A stretch of DNA of 64,000 bases from Teredinibacter turnerae T7901 (GCF_000023025.1 NC_012997.1:1286764-1350763), one strand, 5' to 3'. Counted from the first letter of the stretch, positions 54,193 to 62,865 are shown. Notes: generated by a model from the letters alone, not told the origin. Program-made: numbers and translations.

Positions 54193-54949
54193 TTAAATCT
54201 CTCCCTGTTTTATATATGCAGTTTGTCCAAGGTTTAATTGTGCGAGTTTCTAGCCTATTGCGTCTTCAAATTTGGTTTTAATTTACGGTGTATTTTGCGT
54301 GCTGGCGGTTAGTATCTGTGATAATTGAACGCGTTGGGTCGCACATCTAAAGGCTACACGTTATGAATGGCAACGCATAGCCCGATTTTTGGTGTTTAGG
54401 AAACCGAAGCAATCTGTGTGGTCAGTAGCCTGATAAATAGTTGGCCCATATAGTTATAAGTATACTAAAGATATCTAGGTGAACCTAACGTATGTGTAAA
54501 TCACTGATACGCACGTCTACAATTACTCGGTCCGCCAGCCCGAAGATCAAGACACGAGTCTAAGTGTATATGCGTGTTTTGGGTGTACTGATTGGAGTCT
54601 TCTTAAATGATCGGTGGTAGAAATCTCAAGGCTATGAAGGCTGGATTTTCAAATAATTTATGAAAAGCGGTCGTTAGATTTTGAAGCTATGTCATGGTGT
54701 AGTAAATACTAAGTCTAAGTATCAATGAATGAGATGGATATTATAAGGTTTTGTATACTACTCAGTTGATCGAACATGTAAACTTGCGCAAGCACGTAGA
54801 GAGAGATGTGTTGAGTATAGGAACCATTAGCTTGATCAGAGGTTCCTATAATAAAGCTTCAAGTCAACCCACTACTCAGCGCACCACTAAAAAAACAGGT
54901 AGTGCTTTCAGCGCTGTAGTAACAGGCTTTTGTGTAACTACACAGCCGG
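54193..54949. other. Long AT-rich non-coding gap
   Basis: About 750 bases without a supported gene. A 99-codon plus-strand ORF (54751-55050) has no ribosome site and overlaps the end of the VOC gene. Confidence 0.5.
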
Positions 54950-55333
54950 TTAGTTTATTTTCCTTGGTGCATCGCCGGGTTGATACATCGATATTTGGTG
55001 GTTATCCGGGTCTGCAAACTCTGCTGACCAGCCTCCAGGTGCATGGCTAACGGGCGTGACAATGGTCACCCCTTTTTCGGCAAGCGCGGTGACTGCGTCG
55101 TCGATGCCGCCGTCCGGAAGTTCAAACACTATGATCGGCGAGTTTCCGGGACGAGATTCCTGCTCAAAGAAGAGAAGCTCCACACCGTTCGCCGTCTTAG
55201 CTAATAGCCAGTCGCTTCCCTCATCCTCCATCCGATCTACGTCGAGCCCTAAGACGTCTCGATAGAAGGCCTCAGTTTGGTTTATATCGTTCACATAGTA
55301 ACAAATGGCACCTATATTGCTGTCTCTAAACAT
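54950..55333 (-). CDS. VOC-family (glyoxalase-like) protein
   Basis: A 127-residue VOC domain protein: ICYYVNDINQTEAFYRDVLGLDVDR at the N-terminal half and GWSAEFADPDNHQISMYQP at the C-terminal half. The last Glu/His type ligands of metal-dependent members are only partly present. Function unknown. Its start overlaps the end of the sigma-factor-like gene by 8 bp, so the two form an operon. Confidence 0.88.
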   Translation of the reverse strand: MFRDSNIGAICYYVNDINQTEAFYRDVLGLDVDRMEDEGSDWLLAKTANGVELLFFEQESRPGNSPIIVFELPDGGIDDAVTALAEKGVTIVTPVSHAPGGWSAEFADPDNHQISMYQPGDAPRKIN

Positions 55334-56003
55334 TGCTGTGTTCCTCGTTTTGACGTGGTTTCACATTAAGTTGCCGTAACCCTCCGTTTTGTGAGTTAAA
55401 CATAATCAGATGTCCGCTTGGATCGTGAGTCGCCAGTGTGATCTTGTTGCGAACTGGTGCCTTGAGTAGTGCTTGTCGTATTCGACCGTAAGCGAGCTCT
55501 CCGGATAGACCGGGTAGCTCAAATACCGATCGACCATCGAACAAACGCCACTGCTTTTTAATCTGGGCGATGCGCTGGCGAAGGGCGCAGTCCGAAACGC
55601 GCAATAGGAATGCTATTTCTAACTTTGAATGTCCAGTTAAGATGAGTAGCGCGGTTGTCTTGAGTTTTGGTGGCAGGGTGTTAACAAAGTCACGGGTTGA
55701 TGGGTCGTTTTCAGCTCTGGACTGGCCAACACAGGTAACCGCAGCTTCTCGTTTCTTGCGCCGCGCCGCTGTGCGTGCGACAAAGAGGGATTGCTTGCGA
55801 AGCACACCAACCAACCATCGTCGATTAGCCTCGTGTGTGATATCACCACGGTTTGCTTCTAGCGCGCTAAGCAGCGCTGTTTGCAGAAGATCCTCTGCCT
55901 CATCGCCATAGAAAGTCATTTTCCGAGCGTAGCTGAGCAACTCGTCATAGTATTTTTTTTGACCTGTTGGCACGGGTGAAAGCCTCCGCGGGAATCTATG
56001 CAT
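55326..56003 (-). CDS. ECF-type RNA polymerase sigma-factor-like protein
   Basis: About 225 residues. The N-terminal part (KKYYDELLSYARKMTFYGDEAEDLLQTALLSALEA) is a sigma-70 region 2-like helix set with the DLLQ core. RWLVGVLRKQSLFVARTAARRKKREA and PPKLKTTALLILTGHSKLEIAFLLRVSDCALRQRIAQIKK look like region 4. A C-terminal extension (about 70 residues) is not part of the usual fold and has a HDPSGHLIMFNSQNGG pattern. I chose ATG 56003; a TTG at 56039 is in frame. Coupled to the VOC gene. No anti-sigma gene is adjacent. Confidence 0.8.
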   Translation of the reverse strand: MHRFPRRLSPVPTGQKKYYDELLSYARKMTFYGDEAEDLLQTALLSALEANRGDITHEANRRWLVGVLRKQSLFVARTAARRKKREAAVTCVGQSRAENDPSTRDFVNTLPPKLKTTALLILTGHSKLEIAFLLRVSDCALRQRIAQIKKQWRLFDGRSVFELPGLSGELAYGRIRQALLKAPVRNKITLATHDPSGHLIMFNSQNGGLRQLNVKPRQNEEHSNV

Positions 56004-56230
56004 AATTATGCTATCACAGGCATATTGCCGTAGCAGCAATTTCTATTGGTTGCCCCGCGGCGAATAGGCAGTTGTATTTAGGCTTGATTCTCAAACCTAT
56101 ATAAGAAGTCGTTAAATAGCGGGTTTTACCTCTATTGCCGGGTGAGCAGAGTATGACTTTGACGAGTTGCGAAGAGCAAAGCCTACCCATCTGAGTAGCG
56201 CACCCATGCTCGGATTGAGGTTGCTTTTGG

Positions 56231-56514
56231 CTAGGGCCTGTTAACACTAATTCAATTCGCTCTGCTGGAGCCTGTATTTTCAGGATGAAAGGCATTTTTG
56301 GCGTTGTTTAGCGGGCTAAACGAGCGAAAAATAACGCATCAGCCTGGAAATACAGGCCCAGCCCTGCGGGTTGCGGCTAAAATCTCGCTCTCAGCGTTGT
56401 TTATCGCTCATTTGGAACAACCAAACTATGCTCCAAACGTCGGGGTGCCGCATCACTCGATAGCGAAATTTTAGCCGCAACAGAATGAATCGAATTAGTG
56501 TTAACAGGCCCTAG
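56231..56514. mobile_element. 284-bp MITE with CTAG ends and nested palindromes
   Basis: The ends are inverted repeats: CTAGGGCCTGTTAACACTAA (56231-56250, continuing TTC) and its complement at 56492-56514, followed by TTC/GAA extensions. Inside lie two more inverted pairs: CCTGTATTTTCAGG / CCTGGAAATACAGG, and GCGGCTAAAATCTCGCT / AGCGAAATTTTAGCCGC. No ORF. CTAG at both ends could be the target duplication. Flanking sequence to 56601 and from 56040 to 56230 holds no gene. Confidence 0.85.
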
Positions 56515-56601
56515 TATTTAACCGAAAATAAAAACGAACCAACTGTGCGGAAAAGGGGGCTAGTCCCCGTATGAGATGGGCAGAAATTATATCTCTCTAT
56601 A

Positions 56602-57216
56602 TCAACGAAAATTTATTTCTATCAAACGATTAATTTCGTTAGTAAACTCATCAAACCTGCCGTGTATCATCGAACAGTCATCAACATGTTTTGCGAGAGT
56701 CAGCACAATTTCCTTATTTGCGTCGTCAGAATGCTTGAAAAGCTGAGCTAAATAAGTCGGCGATCCAAAGTCAAAACCTATTTTCGCGACATAACGTAAA
56801 TCTTGCATAGCGTTAATAGTCTTTTCATCCAGTTTTAAACACTGGTCTTTACGATAGAACACCATGTCATCAATATCAAACCGCTCGAGATGACTGTAGT
56901 TTAAATAACCGGATCCATCCTCAACGGACTCCGCATGAACCGTCAGTAGAGTGTCTAGCGATATGAGTGTCGCAAGTGAAACGTAGAACGGGTGAGCATT
57001 GAAGGTTGCCTCGTAGTTAATTATAGGCTTGGGCGAGAATTTTTCTGGAATCTTAAGGGTGATGTCGAGCCCGTGCGTAGAGATTACTTCTCGGTTTAAA
57101 TATTTTAAATAGGTTTTCTGTTGCTCCCGATTGCCTGTAGTATTTTCGGGTTCAAAGCTCAAGCATCCTTGGAGGGTCAAGAAAAGTATTGCCGCAAAAA
57201 TTCCTTTTTTAAACAA
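56602..57216 (-). CDS. Predicted lipoprotein, unknown function
   Basis: A 204-residue protein with a lipoprotein leader (FAAILFLTLQGC, lipid-modified Cys at about 18). The rest is a mixed alpha/beta sequence with no family I recognise. It contains KIPEKFSPKPIINYEATFNAHPFYVSLATL and two later cysteines. AT-rich, like the neighbouring accessory genes. No attC-like sequence follows its stop. Confidence 0.75.
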   Translation of the reverse strand: MFKKGIFAAILFLTLQGCLSFEPENTTGNREQQKTYLKYLNREVISTHGLDITLKIPEKFSPKPIINYEATFNAHPFYVSLATLISLDTLLTVHAESVEDGSGYLNYSHLERFDIDDMVFYRKDQCLKLDEKTINAMQDLRYVAKIGFDFGSPTYLAQLFKHSDDANKEIVLTLAKHVDDCSMIHGRFDEFTNEINRLIEINFR

Positions 57217-57372
57217 TGGTTCTCTCCTGGTTATATTGTTTCAATAATACATTGTTTTAATACAATAGTGTAAGGGTAGGTATTCGGCAGCCTAATCATA
57301 CGCGCGTGAAGATAATTGACCGGTATTGAGCAAGCTTCGCGGCCGCGCCATTATGCCCGTGGCGCTACGGGG

Positions 57373-57510
57373 TTTTCAGGAATTTAACCTGAGGGTGTTG
57401 CGCTCATTCGCCGTGCAAAGCTTCCGCTCCTGCGAACGCTACTTACCTAAGTCCTTGTAGGCAACCAGCACGTCTCGCTCACGCGCCTACTCACGTTAAA
57501 TTACTGAAAG
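57373..57510. repeat. 138-bp element with inverted ends
   Basis: TTTTCAGGAATTTAACCTGAG (57373-57393) is matched by the inverted CTCACGTTAAATTACTGAAAG (57490-57510), with three mismatches. The inside is GC-richer than the surroundings and non-coding. It may be a further small transposable or hairpin element. The remaining 57217-57569 gap shows no gene. Confidence 0.6.
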
Positions 57511-57569
57511 CCAGAGGAATCACTTAATTAATCAGAGGTTCCCTAAATCTTGGTAAGTCGATATAACCG

Positions 57570-57737
57570 CTAGACCAAGTTTTTCTTTTTTTTGAAGATG
57601 CCGATCCAAAATAACGCTTCAAATATTAACCCCAGTAAAAAGAAAGCTATACCGCCATACGGGATTCCGAAGACGTAACACGCAATAGCCAACAAAAAGC
57701 AGCCGACTATAATTGCTATTCGAAATAGTGTTTTCAT
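57570..57737 (-). CDS. Small two-helix membrane protein (55 residues)
   Basis: Reads MKTLFRIAIIVGCFLLAIAC at the start, with a second hydrophobic stretch (about 28-46) and a basic tail IFKKKKNLV, followed by TAG. AAAGG lies 5 bases before the ATG. Two membrane helices with a short loop (VFGIPYGG) and positive C-terminus. No recognised family. Codon use and hydrophobicity pattern support a real gene. Confidence 0.6.
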   Translation of the reverse strand: MKTLFRIAIIVGCFLLAIACYVFGIPYGGIAFFLLGLIFEALFWIGIFKKKKNLV

Positions 57738-57899
57738 ATTACCTTTTATCTAAATTCTCTGCTATTTAAATAAATCTGAAATCCTTCATGTGTTTGAATA
57801 ACGGATTAAATTTGATGAGAGCGGTTTCTTGCGAAAAACTTCAATTTTCCGGATTGGAATTCCGGTAAGTTTGAAATTTTTCGTTGTATAACCGGTCCC

Positions 57900-57925
57900 A
57901 GCTACTAACGCAATGCGTTAGCGTC
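57900..57925 (-). other. Possible collapsed attC site
   Basis: Right at the stop of the DUF2164 gene (minus strand CGCTAACGCATTGCGTTAG), the 15-bp palindrome TAACGCATTGCGTTA has the outer boxes of an attC (TAAC...GTTA) without the central part. As in the other cassettes, the stop codon TAA lies inside the left box. Confidence 0.4.
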
Positions 57926-58172
57926 TAAAATCAGTAACCTTTTCGAGTTCGTAAATCGCCTCAACAACGCTCTCTACCCGGTTTTCCAATATTGCTTGGG
58001 CGTCGTATAGCCCTCGATTATAGAAATAAACCCCTATCTCCTCTGATATAAAATCCAATAGAAAAAGAGCGTCAAATTGGCCAATTTCGTGCTCTAGCTC
58101 TTCAAGAAAATAGTTTTTTATTTTCTTGGAAAGCACGTCTTTTTCCTCTTTAGAAAACTCGATACTAGCCAT
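57918..58172 (-). CDS. DUF2164-family protein
   Basis: 84 residues. The pattern FSKEEKDVLSKKIKNYFLEELEHEIGQFDALFLLDFISEEIGVYFYNRGLYDAQAIL is that of DUF2164, a small helical family found often in integron cassettes and of unknown function. GAGGATATATGA precedes the ATG. Its stop codon falls in an attC-like palindrome, so it is probably a cassette gene. Confidence 0.82.
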   Translation of the reverse strand: MASIEFSKEEKDVLSKKIKNYFLEELEHEIGQFDALFLLDFISEEIGVYFYNRGLYDAQAILENRVESVVEAIYELEKVTDFRR

Positions 58173-58723
58173 TCATATATCCTCTTAAGGAAATTGCAAG
58201 CAGGAAGATTATTTGTAGTAGAGCTTATGGTGAAGTTACATGTTCACCACAGTACGGGATGTAGCAAAAAACTGTTGATATATTTGTTCAGTTCGCTGGC
58301 AGGGTATTTCACAGTCAATTTGATAGTGTTTGTCAAGTCGTACCCAAGAACGTTTTTTTGAAAATACAATATTTTCAGATGAATATTCAGAATACTGTTT
58401 TTCCACTAAATTTTTTTATGGTTGAGGATTGAATATTGTTCGTCAAAAATAAAATCCGAATTTTTTCGACTCTTTGAGAGGCGCCTCTACCTCTATATGT
58501 GCCGCCCTGGCCTCATGATCAATCGTAAAATTATTTAGTTGCTTGTTATAATCGATAAACAGCAATATCTTCCGCTGTATAATAGTGCTTTCCGCGATGG
58601 TATTCATACTGAACAATTCCCGCGACTAATTATTAATGAGCTGCCAACCAAGCCCATAAGGACACCTCCATATAGGGTCAAATATAACTATACAGGGTGT
58701 CTACTTTTCCTGGGGAACTCGGA
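58173..58723. other. AT-rich non-coding gap
   Basis: About 550 bases between two minus-strand cassette-type genes. Short ORFs on both strands (for example 58539-58769 plus) have no recognisable domain. I see no further attC core here. Confidence 0.45.
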
Positions 58724-58829
58724 GTCTCAACGCCGTATTCTGTTGGATTTTTGGACTGCATGCTTTTGAGTTAAAAAACACAAAAGCAGCAACGGAAAAA
58801 CTTTCAACAGGAACACTTTGTTAGGCTCC
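58724..58829 (-). other. attC recombination site of the GFA cassette
   Basis: On the minus strand it starts GCCTAACAAAGTGTTCC and ends GGCGTTGAGAC. The two ends pair imperfectly in the attC manner: AAC-N3-GT-TTC-TGTTG on one side matches the inverted AAC-GCC-GTATTCTGTTG on the other, continuing into T-rich sequence. The stop codon of the GFA gene (TAA at 58821-58823) is inside the left box, as usual for cassettes. About 105 bp. Confidence 0.72.
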
Positions 58830-59240
58830 ACTCGAAAAATCTTGGTTGTTTGAAGTAGGAATACCATTTGGAAAAGATACCCATTCATGTTTTGATGCAC
58901 ACCAAGCCGCTGCTATAGGCAGAGGAAACTGAGGGTCAGAAAAACAACCAACAGCTATGCCTATAGATTGAGGAACAAAACGAGCTTCCCAGAAAACAGT
59001 AGAGCCACAACGCGGACAAAAATGACGTTCTATTTTACCACCGGAATCACCTGTGCTTGTAAAAGACTTAAACTCGCCATTTTTAGCCAGCAATTGATCA
59101 TTTGAAAAATAGGCACTTACTCCAAAAACAGACCCGGTTCGTTTTTGACAGATGGTACAGGAACATGCAACAACTATTTTTGGCTCGCCGCTTACTTCAA
59201 CTTGAAGTTCTCCGCATGAACAACTAGCTTTTCTAGACAT
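58821..59240 (-). CDS. GFA/CENP-V domain protein (cassette gene)
   Basis: A 139-residue zinc-binding GFA-family protein: CSCGELQVEV (about 7-16), CSCTICQKRTGSVFGV (about 26-41), ERHFCPRCGSTVFWEA (about 71-86), and a C-terminal WCASKHEWVSFPNGIP. All typical cysteines are present. The biochemical role is unknown for most of the family. GFA proteins are frequent integron cassette cargo. It differs clearly from the chromosomal copy at 12766 and ends in an attC site. Confidence 0.88.
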   Translation of the reverse strand: MSRKASCSCGELQVEVSGEPKIVVACSCTICQKRTGSVFGVSAYFSNDQLLAKNGEFKSFTSTGDSGGKIERHFCPRCGSTVFWEARFVPQSIGIAVGCFSDPQFPLPIAAAWCASKHEWVSFPNGIPTSNNQDFSSGA

Positions 59241-59365
59241 GCTATTTATCCTTAAGTCATTAAGTATTCCGAGGTTTCAAGGAAGCGCCGGGGACAGGCT
59301 CTCACCTATCGATAACACAGGCTTCTTCGTGTCTCTGCATATAATAACAGTACAATAGAAATAAA

Positions 59366-60009
59366 ATGACTCGTCCGAGGAAAGAACAAGTCAGTATTAG
59401 CGATACTCCGTACAACCATATCGTCTCACGCTGTGTACGGCGTTCATACCTGTGCAGTTTCGATAAGGCATCAGGTAAAAGCTACGAACACCGCAAGCAA
59501 GGGATTGAAAACCGTATTCGACTATTGTCGTCAATCTTCGCTATTGATATTTGCGCCTATGCTGTTATGTCAAACCATATACACATTGTTGTTAAACTTC
59601 ATCCTGAATCCATTAAAGACTTGTCCACAGATAATATTCTGAAACGATGGTGCTGCCTGTTTAAAGGGCCAGCACTAGTTCAAAATTGGCGACAGGGTGA
59701 GGAGCTTGATTCTGCAAAACAACAAACTGTGTCTGATATAGCAAACAGTATCGTAACCGCCTAATGGATATCAGCCTGGTAGAGCCTGTTGCACTCATGG
59801 CCAACAAGGAAGACCAATGCACCGGTCATTTTTGGGAGTCTCGCTATAAGTCGCAAGCCCTACTGACCGAAGAAGCCCTGTTTTTAGCTATGGCAAAAGT
59901 AGACCTCAGCCCTATCAGAGCGTCCATGGCAGACAGCCCGGAAAAATCCGATCACACCAGAATTAAAGAACGCATAAAATCCTGTTTTGCTATATACTTG
60001 TGCATCTGA
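59366..60009 (+). pseudogene. Frameshifted REP-associated tyrosine (Y1) transposase
   Basis: The first frame (59366-59764) has MTRPRKEQVSISDTPYNHIVSRCVRRSYLC, the AIDICAYAVMSNHIHIVVKLHPE segment with the metal-binding HxH, and ends prematurely. The continuation is in another frame from about 59740 (YRNRLMDIS, then LMANKEDQCTGHFWESRYKSQALLTEEALF and KVDLSPIRASMADSPEKSDHT). The two overlap at TAATG. The region after MDIS also appears to lack about seven residues of the family. The product is therefore probably inactive. The preceding GCGCCGGGGACAGG is the kind of sequence often found near these genes. Confidence 0.8.
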
Positions 60010-60027
60010 GAACTCAGGCATTTCATG

Positions 60028-61563
60028 CTAATATCCCACCGGATTCTTGATAAACTCCCATAGTATTTTGCAGGCGATACTCCAACTTCTTGCTCGTTTT
60101 ACCACTAAGGCTTCTAGATTATCTAGAGCGTCTCTATCGTAATAATTGCCGTCGAATATAACGGAATTAATAGCTTTCGTGTTCTCGATATCTACTAAAG
60201 GGTTTTTATTCAAAAGCACTATATCTGCACTCATCCCCTTTTTAATTTCGCCAAATTCATCCTGCAAACCAAAATACTCAGAAGGACCAACAGTCGCTGC
60301 ACGAAGTGCGTCTAAAGGGCTTAAACCTGCAAGAACCAATTGTTCCAATTCATCATGTACCGTTATTCCGGCAACTATATAGTCCGTACCAGCTAAAACT
60401 TTTACACCGGCGCGGTGCGCCTGCCCTGTAAGTTCAAGTCCTTTTTTGTAAAATTCTTTGTAGGTCTGCCTCCCTTCTGGAGAGGGATCTTCGGCAATAG
60501 TTTTATTCACATCTTCAAGCCATTGCCATTTCATTAATGGATGCAAATATTTTAGTATCGGATCTTCTAAAATAATCGGATCTTCTCCATAAGCATCAAC
60601 CCTTCGAGTAAGATGAGTTGGAACATACCACGTACCATTAGCCTTCATGGCCTCAAAGATATCATTTGCCAGTTCTGGATCGTGCTGATCTAACATTGCA
60701 CGCCGATCTTCTCTCCAAGACCCCTTTACAACTGAAGCACGAAGAGCTTCACTCCCTGAAAAAGATTCGTGCAAGATAAAACGCGCATGTTCGATACTTT
60801 TTTGGCTTCGAGCAGCCTCCACAGCACTTACTGCATGAGGACGGTGTCCTACCACATCCAAACCTACTTTTTTAGCCTCTGCAACTAAAGCAAAATACGC
60901 TTCCCGTGGAATGTAATTGTAGACCTTTAAGGCATCCACCCTGCCGGCGTAGTAATGTACAAACTCTCTTGCCTGTTTTTGATCTTCCGTACCAAAAAAA
61001 TGAGGAAGCCCCTTCATACGCTTATGTATCCCAGGGCCATTTAATTGCCAACTTGAAATTCCTTGGATACGAGGGCCAATCAGCGCATTATTAAGCGCGG
61101 CACTATTCCATTCCCTTAAATCTTCAGGGCATGGAACAAAGGGATCGCCAGCTTTTGGGCAGCTAGTCATATCTCTTACATTAGTAACGCCATATGCAAT
61201 GTATAAAGGTAAATCTAAAAGTGGAGTAACTTTAAATATGTGAGCATGCATATCCCACAACGCAGGGATAGCAAACCGACCACGTCCATTTATCTCAATT
61301 ACTTTGTCAGGAAGGCTTAGTTCAGCATCGTGGCCAACAAATTGAATTTTCTTTTTATTTATAAAGATAGTTTGATTCGATAGTAAATTTCCACCGATGG
61401 TGTCTACAACGTTAACGCCTCTAATAACTATCGGAAAATCCGTATATACAGGTTGAGCTTTCTCCTCTGGCCACCAAGCACCAATCGTAAATAACAGAGC
61501 AACAAGGGCGATAGCACCTAAAATATATATCGCCAATCTCTTTAATAGTCTAAATAATGACAT
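60028..61563 (-). CDS. Amidohydrolase-family protein, membrane-anchored
   Basis: A 511-residue metal-dependent hydrolase with one N-terminal membrane helix (about 8-30), so it is likely periplasmic and anchored. Amidohydrolase signatures: DMHAH (metal ligands His106, His108), DALKVYNY (candidate carbamylated Lys), VVGHRP, KSIEHARF, and VLAGTDY (Asp ligand). The C-terminal MSADIVLLNKNPLVDIENTKAI is typical of imidazolonepropionase/prolidase-like members. Substrate unknown. It starts about 20 bp after the right end of an attC, so it lies in the cassette array. Its own attC is not seen, possibly lost with the transposase relic next to it. Confidence 0.87.
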   Translation of the reverse strand: MSLFRLLKRLAIYILGAIALVALLFTIGAWWPEEKAQPVYTDFPIVIRGVNVVDTIGGNLLSNQTIFINKKKIQFVGHDAELSLPDKVIEINGRGRFAIPALWDMHAHIFKVTPLLDLPLYIAYGVTNVRDMTSCPKAGDPFVPCPEDLREWNSAALNNALIGPRIQGISSWQLNGPGIHKRMKGLPHFFGTEDQKQAREFVHYYAGRVDALKVYNYIPREAYFALVAEAKKVGLDVVGHRPHAVSAVEAARSQKSIEHARFILHESFSGSEALRASVVKGSWREDRRAMLDQHDPELANDIFEAMKANGTWYVPTHLTRRVDAYGEDPIILEDPILKYLHPLMKWQWLEDVNKTIAEDPSPEGRQTYKEFYKKGLELTGQAHRAGVKVLAGTDYIVAGITVHDELEQLVLAGLSPLDALRAATVGPSEYFGLQDEFGEIKKGMSADIVLLNKNPLVDIENTKAINSVIFDGNYYDRDALDNLEALVVKRARSWSIACKILWEFIKNPVGY

Positions 61564-61582
61564 TGATTTCGATACAATCCGT

Positions 61583-61659
61583 TTTCTTAACGCCGTTTTA
61601 AATTGCAGTTTTGGAGAAGCCCGTTTGTGCTATTGAGCACAAAAAGGAGCGACGGAAAA
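61583..61659 (-). other. Right part of an attC site split by the insertion sequence
   Basis: On the minus strand it continues from the IS junction as ACAGTTTTTCCGTCGCTCC, through the TTTGTGCTCAATAGCACAAA hairpin, and ends AAAACGGCGTTAAG. Joined to 62921-62946 it forms one attC: TAAC-AAA-GTTGTCAAATT on the left pairs with the inverted TTAAC-GCC-GTTTTAAATT on the right. The AGTTTTTCCGTYGCTSCTTTT block is shared with the GFA attC. Confidence 0.7.
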
Positions 61660-61663
61660 ACTG
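61660..61663 (+). repeat. Target site duplication (ACTG), left
   Basis: ACTG here is repeated at 62921-62924, directly outside the two ends of the IS3-family element. Confidence 0.8.
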
Positions 61664-61696
61664 GGAACCTAACCCGCTTTTGCACACACCTGTTTG

Positions 61697-62503
61697 TTAA
61701 ACCGCTATTCTACTCTCAAATTTAGCGGGTGATATATACCCAATCACCGAATGCGAACGCTCATGGTTGTAGTAGCGCATGTATTCGCTGATTATTCCCC
61801 TCAACTCATCTACCGTATTAAAAGCCTTCCTCTTAATTCTTTCTGTTTTAAAATCCTGAAAGAAAGACTCGATATGCGCATTGTCATTCATTTGCTTAAC
61901 ACCATTCATGCTTTGCTGTATGCCGTAGTGGTGTAGCTTTCTTCTAAATGATGTTGCGATATATTCTATCCCTTTGTCTGAATGCAGAATAACGTTTTTC
62001 GCGCCTTTGCGATTCCGCATTGCCCTCGCAAGGGTGTTGCTCGTCAATTCCGCTGTACGATTTTCTCCAAGAGACCAACTTATTATTCGACGACTGTAGC
62101 GATCCATGATGACCGATAGGTATTGCCAGCTTTCATCTGGCATGCGGATATAGGTCACGTCTGCTACCCAAAGCTGATTAATTCCCGTTGGGGTAAAATC
62201 CTTTATTCGGTTAGGGCTCGCTTTCTGAAATACATGCTGATAAGCCTTTGTCCTGTACATTCTGGCCTTTACAGCCTTTAGTCCGTGCTCCTGCATGAGC
62301 CTGGCCACCCTTTTCTGACCTACATTGACCCCCTGTTTGCGTAGCTCCTGCGTTATCTTCGGGCTTCCGTAGCATCCTTGGTGCTTTTGAAAAATACGGT
62401 TAATCAGTGAGTAGATCTCGCTATCTTCCCGCTTACGCCTACTCTCGCCCCTTCGTCGCCAACTGTTGTAACCGTGTCTGCTTACACCATACAACCTGCA
62501 CAT
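61697..62503 (-). CDS. IS3-family transposase OrfB (DDE integrase core)
   Basis: 268 residues from the internal ATG. Contains HTH_21 (GCYGSPKITQELRKQGVNVGQKRVARLMQEHGLK) and an rve integrase domain with the DDE triad: Asp in WVADVTYI, Asp in ILHSDKGIEY, and Glu in NAHIESFFQDFK. In vivo it is probably made as an OrfAB fusion. Its frame is open upstream to the slippery A8-G run in orfA (about 62560), reading REIFEFIDLNKSQHSIAL before the ATG. Confidence 0.95.
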   Translation of the reverse strand: MCRLYGVSRHGYNSWRRRGESRRKREDSEIYSLINRIFQKHQGCYGSPKITQELRKQGVNVGQKRVARLMQEHGLKAVKARMYRTKAYQHVFQKASPNRIKDFTPTGINQLWVADVTYIRMPDESWQYLSVIMDRYSRRIISWSLGENRTAELTSNTLARAMRNRKGAKNVILHSDKGIEYIATSFRRKLHHYGIQQSMNGVKQMNDNAHIESFFQDFKTERIKRKAFNTVDELRGIISEYMRYYNHERSHSVIGYISPAKFESRIAV

Positions 62504-62529
62504 TAGCGCAATGCTGTGCTGCGACTTAT

Positions 62530-62865
62530 TTAGGTCGATGAATTCAAAGATTTCTCTTTTTTTTGCAAAGAGTGCTGGATGGCTTTTTTTAAAAGGGCGT
62601 GCTCTTCTTGCAAGAGATTGTGCTCCCGCTCCAGCTTACGCAGCCTTTTCAACTCCGATTTAATATCTGGATCTATCTGTATATTTTTCTTTTTCACCCT
62701 AATCTGCCCTCGTCGCATTTCCATTCGCCAACGATATAGCATCACTTCATGAATATCGAGCGCTTCAGCAACATGGTTTGCTTGCACCCCAGGAATTTCC
62801 GTTAGCGCTACCGCTGTCGCCTTGAAATCGTCATCATATGAGTTGTAATGTTTTCTTCTGGCCAT
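62530..62865 (-). CDS. IS3-family OrfA (helix-turn-helix, leucine zipper)
   Basis: 111 residues. Helix-turn-helix (YDDDFKATAVALTEIPGVQANHVAEALDIHEVMLYRW, about 10-46) followed by a leucine-zipper-like coiled coil (about 66-100). GGAGGT precedes the ATG. Near its end the run CAAAAAAAAGAG (minus strand) allows a -1 shift into the orfB frame, as in other IS3 elements. Confidence 0.93.
   Translation of the reverse strand: MARRKHYNSYDDDFKATAVALTEIPGVQANHVAEALDIHEVMLYRWRMEMRRGQIRVKKKNIQIDPDIKSELKRLRKLEREHNLLQEEHALLKKAIQHSLQKKEKSLNSST

Noticed and set aside
54751-55050. 99-codon plus-strand ORF
   Set aside because: No start signal, low-complexity sequence, overlaps the VOC gene end.
58539-58769. 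76-codon plus-strand ORF and a GGAGGTGTCCTTATG on the minus strand that resembles an IS start
   Set aside because: Too short and without homologous features; may be an IS remnant but cannot be supported.
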